This document shows positions 57,303 through 64,000 of a stretch of 64,000 bases of DNA, piece by piece; within the stretch, counting starts at the first letter, position 1, and each line of letters begins with the position of its first letter. Made by a program: the position numbers and the translations under genes. Source of the DNA: Combretum micranthum. Lineage: Eukaryota; Streptophyta; Magnoliopsida; Myrtales; Combretaceae. Under the pieces are notes generated by a model that was not told the DNA's origin, searched no databases, and was given only the letters and a program-made list of their open reading frames with translations. The stretch is from the NCBI GenBank assembly GCA_024138025.1, contig JAMXBD010003376.1, forward strand, positions 59,587 to 123,586. The letters are read 5' to 3'.

Positions 57303-58715
57303 TCTTATGCAAAAATTGTCAAAGAACAAGTTCAAAATATCAGCTCGTTGATCTGAAGACATTCTAGCTAAACATGCGTCTTTCATGTTGGTAGGCACCT
57401 AGTGATACAGAACAATGAACCAAGAAGATGTCAAGCTAAAGTTTCACATAAATACAAAAAGCTTCATCAACAAAATGTGAAGTAATCTTTAGAGTATGTC
57501 GAATGATCATATTTGAAGTACGAAAATCCCTCTTCACAATGGTTTATAATGCAATAAAAGTAGCACATGATGAATGACAAAGATTTAGAAAATCAGTTAA
57601 ACCTATAGACCAACATCAAGGACACCAAGAAATCGTAGAAACAAAATCTCGTTATTTGCAAAGATGAAAAGAAATTCTTTCACTCCAGCTCAAGACATCA
57701 TAGTTCATGGGTATTATAATATTCTATAGCATATCACAAAAATCATCCTAGAAAGTACGCCTATAGATATGAATTCAAATGTATACATTACCAGCCTAAT
57801 GGAACGAAAGTAGCGAATTCGAGGAACAACATTACCTAGAAGATGATGCTATACTAAAATTGAATGATACTTTCAAATTAAGCTTTCCTTTCATATTTTG
57901 TATACTTCACAAAGTTCCTTTTCACTGCCTAGCAAAGATTACACTACAAGTGATGGCACAGTGTGATGGAAGAGAAAAAATGTGAATAAGTATGAAGTAA
58001 ATTTTAAAAAAATAGAAGAAATAGGAAATTTGTTGAAATGATACCTTTAACATCTATTCTTTCACCTCAACAGCAACATGAATGGCTTTACTGTTCATCT
58101 CTACCACTCATTATCGTTAGGTAGAAGAAAGAACCCAGCTAACTAGAAGCTCAATAAAGCAATGAACAAAGCTCAACAATGACCAATTCCGACTAGCTGG
58201 AGCTTGAAGGCAACCAATTTATGAGTATAATCATCATGATCGAGCTATGAACATAAAAATACAGAGCTTCAGAGGTGGGATCTTCTTAATCCTTATATAG
58301 TAACAGTTGTGTGCTATAGAGATGAAGGAAGAAGACGGTGTTTTAGAATAAAAATGGTGAAGAGATACCGGTAGAAGAAGTCAAGGAAGAAGATAAGTTA
58401 TTGAGATAGAAAATGAAAAAAGAAGGGGAATGAATGGAATGTCATTTTTCTCCTATGCAGGTAGGTTGTAGGAGAAAGAACAGAGAAAAGATAAAACACG
58501 TTGGTTTCCTATAAGAGGAAAAAAAGCACAAAATGGTATGAAAGTTTCTTTGTTTCATGTATGAAATGAAAAAGAGAGCACTATGCCCAACTAAGACTAT
58601 GACACCTATCTTAAATGGTAAAATTTAGAAAAAAATGGGGTACACTATCAGAAAAATGTACCCTTTTGTGTAGCTATTTATAACTAATCCTTAAACATTC
58701 ATAAAAAGGTCATCA
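57303..58715 (+). other. Tat 3' region, unclassified
   Basis: Continues the DNA left of S2. The first bases (cttcttatgcaaaaattgtc) read as SYAKIVKEQVQNISSL in one frame, coding-like but short. 58040-58330 has a minus-strand look of exon-like blocks but no protein family I know. Possibly captured DNA, like the kinase fragment after it. Confidence 0.35.
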
Positions 58716-59104
58716 AAGGTTTTTGTGGATAAGTTGTCCAAGTTTGTTGAAAAGCATGTGGTTGCTGATCTCGCCATTTTTGTTCTTAGGGATGTTGCTT
58801 TTGCATTCTTAGAGCTACATTCCTAGCACATTATACATCGTGACATATAAAGTGAGAATATTTTGATTGATATAGATGAGAAGAGGGTCGATGGGACTCC
58901 CATTATGAAGCTTTGTGATTTTTATAGAATAGTTCCTCTTCGGTCAATTTTCCATTCATGCTGTATTGCTCACATAGGAATTCCTCCCCTAAATGTTTGT
59001 GTTTGGACTCTACGATGGATGGCTCCAAATGTGCTTCAGACAATGAATAAGCATAATATCATATGGGTGGAGGTGGATATCTAGTCCTATAGATGTTTCC
59101 TTTA
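58716..59104 (+). pseudogene. Captured fragment of a plant protein kinase gene
   Basis: About 130 codons in one frame cover the kinase C-lobe: ALEFLELHS-like helix, HIIHRDI-stop-SENILID (catalytic loop; the Lys codon after HRDI is TAA), VDGTPIMKLCDF (the DFG site is DFY), PLRSIFHSCCIAHIGIPP and LRWMAPNVL (the APE Glu is Asn). The DF-x-R-x-VPLRS and CCIAH-GIPP signature is that of the plant LRR/Raf-like kinases related to Arabidopsis At1g04210. A second stop replaces the Trp of the VDIWSYG motif (59082). No kinase N-lobe or LRR is present nearby. It lies inside the Tat element, so it may be gene DNA picked up by the element. Confidence 0.8.
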
Positions 59105-60321
59105 GGAATTATTAACATTGCAAATTCCTTAATCAAATTCATCGATGTTAGGGACCTGTGTGCTGGCTTCAATGCTACCAGCCTTACATGACTACACTGT
59201 CGGCCTTCCATCAGCTTTGAAAGCGTATAAAATCGATTTCTTAAGCGCTATTTAAAACACTATTGGCCTACCCTATTTACGCCTCTAGCTTACTACCAGC
59301 TATGAGCATGCACAAATTCACGGATTATAAACATCTGAGCTGCTGCTATTGATGAACTAAATAGATGCAACACTCCTTGACAATAGATGAAACTTTGATA
59401 ATCGAGAAGAATTTATCATGTCCTCCTCTAATATTGAAGAAGCAATCCTTTCAAGGCACTTTGGCGTGTTGGAGAATGCTTCACTATCATGTTTGCTCGG
59501 CTAGACATGATTATGGCATGGAGCTTGCTACTACCGACGATTACTCCAGGTTGCAATAGGGAACACTTAGGTGTGTACTCGGGTGAAGCTTAAGGACATG
59601 TTCGTCGGTGGTGTCACAAGCACTTGAATTTGAACTTGTTGTTGCTCTTATGTGACTGAACGAATAGGCTGCTATGGAAGCTGCAATGGCCCTTTGGATT
59701 CTGTCTTCCACTGCTGCTATTCAGGTGATGTGGCTATTGTGATGGTCTTGTAATAATGGTGCTTCAATTGGCTGTCGTAGGTGTTAGAGTAGATGCTCTT
59801 TGCTTTTGGGTTTGCTTTAGATAATCTGTATTAATTACGGGGATAGCTAAAAATATATACATTTGGCACTCCAATAGGCTCGCAATTGAAGAAATGATAT
59901 GTTTCCTACATGAGCATATAATAAGATTGTTGATGAAACTTGAATGTTGTATAAACAAGTTGAATCTATCTACAAACATTATTTAAGTGTGGCTGAAGTT
60001 GGACTGGATTTGGTTCAACCATAATCAAATTGACTCAAGCTTGAACTATAGAAGCTTAGTTAAGGCCTACCTTGGCACTTCACGCTTTGAGAATAAGACT
60101 CTATCTTTGCACAACAAGGCACTCAGATTAGCCATATTGCCAAGATCCTACGACATAACCTATTGGTAAAACAATCTACTCAATTGCGAAAATGTACTAG
60201 GTAGCAATGTAGCTATGTTATAGCGCACATGCACGATGGAGGGCTTGTCTATTTATCAAAGGCTAAAATAATGCCCAAACCCCTTTGATATAACCCAAAG
60301 GACTTTGGTTAGGGTTCAAAA
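59105..60321 (+). other. Tat 3' end before the LTR, unclassified
   Basis: 59160-59310 has a cluster of gctggc/accagcc/gtcggcc words like those in several LTRs of the window, which could mark a further LTR fragment; no boundaries found. The rest has no supported gene. The last 25 bp before the 3' LTR show no clear polypurine tract. Confidence 0.4.
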
Positions 60322-60949
60322 TGTAGATATACTGATCTTGTTATAAAGGCCTTGAGCCTAATTTTTATCTGGTATAACTCTATGGGCTAATGTGATAGGT
60401 CTCAAAGAGTTTGGCCTAAATTATTTGGGATGATCATGGGAGAATTGGTATGAAAAGCTTAGAGTAGGGCTTATTGGAATAACATTTCTCAAATTGGTTT
60501 ATACACTATAAATTAAGGTCTCAATGGGCCTGGGTCCACAAGAGAGCCCACACCCATATCCACTATGAGAGGGCTCATCCTAGCTGTTGATCGTCTGTCT
60601 TATCTGATAGACGACATCAAAAACTAAATTCTCTATAAATACCCTCAGTTCTTACCTCATTTGGATAAGCAAAATCTTGAACAAACGCTGTTGTGCTGCC
60701 GGATTTCCATTTTTGTGAATCAATTACTTGACTCACTCAAGAACATATATTTCCATAGCACTTAGTGAGATTGATGCTTTCTAGCTCTCTCACCTATCAC
60801 AAGTGTTTTAGAACCAACTGAGACTACTTACTCCTCCCTACGCGATTCTCACTTGATCATCCTCGTACGTGTTGTTTCCTTAGGTTATATATGGTGTGAT
60901 AGTCACACAGCACACAGATAATCGTTGTATCTAGATCCATACCCACACA
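60322..60949 (+). mobile_element. 3' LTR of Tat element
   Basis: Starts tgtagatatactgatc and ends acccacaca. TATA-type ctataaatac at 60633-60642. Its last 52 bp are part of a local tandem duplication that reaches into the flank. Confidence 0.9.
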
Positions 60950-61063
60950 TGGTCTAATTGTAAATCGTGAACGTTGTAGCGATAGTCGTGTGGCACACAC
61001 GTCATCATTGTATTTGGATTCGTACCCACACATGGTCTAATTGTAAACCGTGATTTTGCACCC
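60898..61063 (+). repeat. 83-bp tandem duplication over the Tat LTR end
   Basis: Two copies (60898-60980, 60981-61063) share gatagtc, cacac, attgtat, cccacacatggtctaattgt and cgtga. The unit contains the LTR end plus the flanking host frame, so it arose after the insertion. Confidence 0.75.
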
Positions 61064-61445
61064 ACAATAGAACTGAAATTAACTCAAAATCTTCTAATCT
61101 TTTACTCATTTCCCATTTTTCCATGACTAGTAAGTGCCCCATCATTGCCTAAGGGCCTTCATTAGCAATCATATAAGCCATTTTAGCACATTCAAATGTT
61201 AGCGTAAACAAGTTAGTACCCATGACTGAGATTCTCACATCACCATTCGCCTTCCCTACTTTCTTTAAAATGTTAATCAACCCATATTTGTTGAGTAATT
61301 TATCGAATATAATCTTCCCAGTCATCATAGCTTCCTTTCCCAATAATATTACATTGTCTTCTTCCAAATCCAAACCGCCCGTGGAATGATCATCAAACTT
61401 ATTCGAGCTCCTCTGGATCCTGCTAACACCTCTAGCAGAATTCAT
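60955..61445 (-). pseudogene. N-terminal half of DUF4283 (LINE ORF1-like) frame
   Basis: On the minus strand an ATG at 61445 opens MNSARGVSRIQRSS; the domain part reads LEEDNVILLGKEAMMTGKII, NGDVRISVMGTNLFTLTFEC and ANEGP, then a stop where PW is usual, then MGHLLVMEKWEM and VLLWVQNHGLQLDH. This is the order of DUF4283 in plant LINE ORF1 and similar proteins. The tandem duplication (60898-61063) has repeated its end, and the frame goes on in 20532-20330 beyond the Tat element. Confidence 0.75.
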
Positions 61446-61570
61446 GGATCTAAAAGGAGATATAGAGACAAGTGAGACACCGGAAAAGGCAATTAATCAC
61501 AGAGAGAGACTTAACAAAATGGAGCTTAAAAAGAGGTCAAGGATAACCGAACACCGAAGTAAAAAGAGGA

Positions 61571-63040
61571 TGTTAAGACGAAAATTACTCTTAATTCTTT
61601 GGTTTAATTTAGATTAATTTGTTATTAATTTTATAGAAATTATTTGGAATTGGTACTTATTTGTGTTTTATATGATTTTTAGGATTTTGAAGTCAAAACA
61701 AGCAAATAATACAAGATTGGAACAAATTGGATCTAAATGCCAAAATCAGCAAATTTAGGCCGGCCATATTAGAATCATGGCCGCCAGCCTTGTATCAGAC
61801 CAAGTCGGCTTTGTCTCGCGCAACAAGCAGCGTGCACGCAAGGAGCTTGCGCGAGAGGCGTGAGGTGCGTGCGCATGAGCATGAAGATGGCCACCAGCCT
61901 ATCCAAGTTGAGCGAGCAATAGAAGCACCAAAGCTGCCTGAAGTGAAATGGCCGTCAGCGTGAAGTACTCTGGAGCACATTTGAAGAGCCAACGCCGGCG
62001 GCTTTATGGCAGCTCGTCGGCCATTATTGTAACTGTATGAGAAAATGAAGAGCCAAATGAAGATAGGTCGGCCATGATGAATTTAAGCCGCCGGCGTTTC
62101 TGGATAACTGCCAGCCTATATTAAATGATAACCTTTCATTTGCCCACTTTGTATATATATATCTATTAGGGTTTTCATTCAAGGGAGATCAATTTTTGTT
62201 ATTCTTTTCTGACAAATCCTAGAGAGAAATTCAAAAGACATGAGTGGCTAAACATCCCATTCTAATCAAGGGGAATTGCTACAGATTCAATTCAACAAAT
62301 ATTTGTGAGATCTAATTCGATTTAATCAATTGTTCTTTTCTTCTGATTATTTATATATCATCTAATTGTCTTGTTATTATTGTTGTGTTTGATTGTTACA
62401 ATTTAGGCCTGTTGTACAATTGACAAAACAATATATTGTTAATTAGAATACTGAATCCGTAATTATTCATCTATTCTAATAGGAGTAACACAACAACGTG
62501 GTTGATTATAATCAGATAGTTAATTTATGTTGTGATGATATAATCTAATTTAAATAATTCATACTCTATGGATTATTAATTAGGATTGGTAGTCTCTCTA
62601 ATTTCTATTACTATTGATAAGTTAAATCCTAAGAGCTTGTTTAGGGTTATCTAATCAATAAGGGAAATAACTAAAGATCTTATCTTGGTTATCAATTCAG
62701 TAAGGAGAGATAGGTTTCAGAGCTTATTGTAATCCATAACCAATCTAGTCAGAAAAAGAATAATGATCTTTGCATCAATGATCGAATCTAGGAATTGAAC
62801 TGTAGTACCACCTTGATTAGAGATTTTTTATTATTGAATTCAACTCTTTTTGTGATTGCTAGCTTTAGAGATAAACTAAATTTAATTGCTTTTGATTAAA
62901 CAAACCCCCCAATCTTCTTTCATCTGCATTCTTTCTTAAATAGAAATAAATTTACCCCGATCCCTGTGAAGACGAACCTACTCACTATTATACACAAATT
63001 TTAAAGTAGGTTTTAATTTTGTTGGATTCGACACCCACCA
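61571..63040 (+). mobile_element. Solo LTR, Athila/Tat type
   Basis: Starts TGTTAAGACG and ends ACACCCACCA, with a perfect duplication gagga (61566-61570 and 63041-63045). The signature gatccctgtgaagacgaacc (62959-62978) near the 3' end is typical for Athila/Tat LTRs. 1470 bp. 61755-62120 is rich in GCCGGC/GCCAGC words upstream of a TATA-like tatatatatcta (~62153). It lies upstream of the DUF4283 ORF. Confidence 0.88.
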
Positions 63041-64000
63041 GAGGATATCATAGAAGGTAGCAAGACTGACACCTAACAAAAAGAAGAGAAGAGAACACAC
63101 AAAAGTCCACTCCGAAAACGTAAGAGGACAAGAACAACTGACACAAGAAGGACAAAGATCACCGTTTAATGAAGAAAGAAAAAGAAAAATTAAAAGGGGA
63201 TGAAAAAGCAAAAGAGAAGAAGACATATACCGGATTCTCAAAGCCTTATCAGTAATGTGATGCAAAACAAACACATCTAAAGCACACCAAAGAACGCAAC
63301 AGATATTAAATGATGCAAACCAGAAGGAAAGAAGCGGCGACTACTATAAATTTGTTTATATTAGACCTAAACAGTATGAACTGTAGTGTAATTCGATAAA
63401 GGACTCTTGGTGAGGTGTATGAAAGGAAAGATAAACACATGAGCAAAACAGAAAAATAGAAAAAGACCATGCAGAAAGGGCGGTACCACTCTCCACTTAA
63501 GCGGAAAATTCTCTCACTACAAAGAGGAGAGATTTCATAATACATTCACACACGACAAGAGAATGAAAATGTATGCGTGCTAGTGTTAAACTATCCCAGA
63601 ATGACAGACAAATTCTTATGAAATATTGGGTAATAATAATTCATCTTGCCAATAGTAATCGGACAGAAAAACCAAATGAATTGACGGCATGTAAGTTTCA
63701 TGCTCCATGGACATAGTAACAACAGTAAAAGAAGGCGGCAACATAAACGGATGGATAGAGAAAAATTACCCAACATATCAACTCTCTCACAAACATATTT
63801 CGCATATACAATCTCTTTCCTCTAATTTTGCATTTATATTCTTTCATGGGCTGAATCCATATTTTATTGAAGAGTTAATGTCGTAAATGATATCTTAATT
63901 TGATAAAATATGTAACTATTTGAACTTTAAAATTGACTAATTTAACATTTGAACTTTAAAATTAACAAATTTAGTGCCTAAAATAAATTTTAATGCATGT
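63041..64000. other. Right flank, no gene seen
   Basis: Continues the DNA before the 61571-63040 insertion and probably is the upstream part of the DUF4283 element on the minus strand. The open minus-strand stretches (63274-62978, 63545-63306) are low-complexity hydrophobic and without a recognisable domain. Confidence 0.4.

Larger units (their letters stand above)
20533..60949 (+). mobile_element. Tat-lineage Ty3/gypsy element with three nested insertions
   Basis: Ends are 629-bp and 628-bp LTRs (20533-21161, 60322-60949), flanked by tggta (20528-20532) and tggtc (60950-60954). The frame of the interrupted DUF4283 ORF confirms both ends independently. After removing the 2.8-kb solo LTR, S1 and S2 with T, about 16 kb remain, a usual size for Tat/Ogre-type elements. 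Lineage evidence: the primer site, YVDDIVVKS in RT, a second RNase H after the first, an antisense extra ORF and a tandem array between pol and the 3' LTR. No Ogre-type intron between protease and RT is evident. Confidence 0.9.

Noticed and set aside
62978..63545. Two minus-strand frames with hydrophobic stretches, possible membrane protein
   Set aside because: Composition follows the A-rich plus strand; no start context, no domain, and the region is probably upstream of the DUF4283 ORF.
1..64000. CRISPR arrays, bacterial operons, tRNA or rRNA genes
   Set aside because: No regularly spaced short repeats with unique spacers, no ribosome binding sites with dense coding, no cloverleaf-type or rRNA sequences seen; the DNA is plant nuclear.

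Overview
The window is plant nuclear DNA made almost entirely of LTR retrotransposons nested in one another. The evidence is Ty3/gypsy elements of the chromodomain (Tekay/Del-like) and Tat/Athila types, a Ty1/copia element, initiator-Met tRNA primer sites, a plant-mobile-domain antisense ORF, a plant-type kinase fragment and a DUF4283 ORF. I see no intact host gene, no tRNA or rRNA gene and no CRISPR array. The AT-rich background, large LTRs and many solo LTRs suggest a repeat-rich plant genome; I cannot name the species.

Layout. 1-5605: two plus-strand Tekay-family LTRs, the first inserted in the second. 5606-9741: 5' end of a minus-strand Tekay-family element (LTR, primer site, pre-gag ORF0) that received the second LTR. 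9742-12197: unclassified AT-rich DNA. 12198-18990: decayed Ty1/copia element whose 5' LTR is split by an Athila/Tat-type solo LTR (12611-14184). 18991-20329: unclassified. 20330-20532 and 60955-61445 (minus): two halves of one DUF4283 (LINE ORF1-like) reading frame, separated by a Tat-lineage element at 20533-60949. 61571-63040: another Athila/Tat-type solo LTR with a perfect target duplication (TSD).

The Tat element is about 16 kb once later insertions are removed. It has a 630-bp LTR, tRNA-type primer site, gag split by a 2.8-kb solo LTR (21924-24728), protease, RT, two RNase H domains, a doubled integrase zinc-like module, integrase, an antisense plant-mobile-domain ORF, a ~190-bp tandem array, and a fragment of a cellular kinase gene. 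Into its 3' part went solo LTR S1 (35279-39579) and solo LTR S2 (40218-57297). S2 in turn received a complete chromovirus, T (40572-54122, LTRs of 3.4 kb, TSD gattc). Insertion boundaries rest on TG...CA ends plus 5-bp duplications, several of them perfect.

Most unusual signal: every Tekay-family LTR here carries, about 1 kb before its 3' end, a polypyrimidine-AG site followed by a 59-69-nt block. In five of the six LTR types this block reads in one fixed phase as an acidic peptide ending in motifs such as EDYFD or PDYYY, followed by a stop in four of them; in the sixth (LTR1) the frame is shifted. A splice donor (GTGAGT or GTAAGT) follows in most copies. An unrelated solo LTR (24261-24334) has the same design. 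The phase matches a donor-like site in the last codons of the T polyprotein. This looks like an LTR-encoded terminal exon and is the best candidate for an undescribed system. Other leads are a pre-gag ORF0 conserved between two diverged elements, LTR hairpins with compensatory changes, and GCCGGC/GCCAGC word clusters shared by unrelated LTRs.
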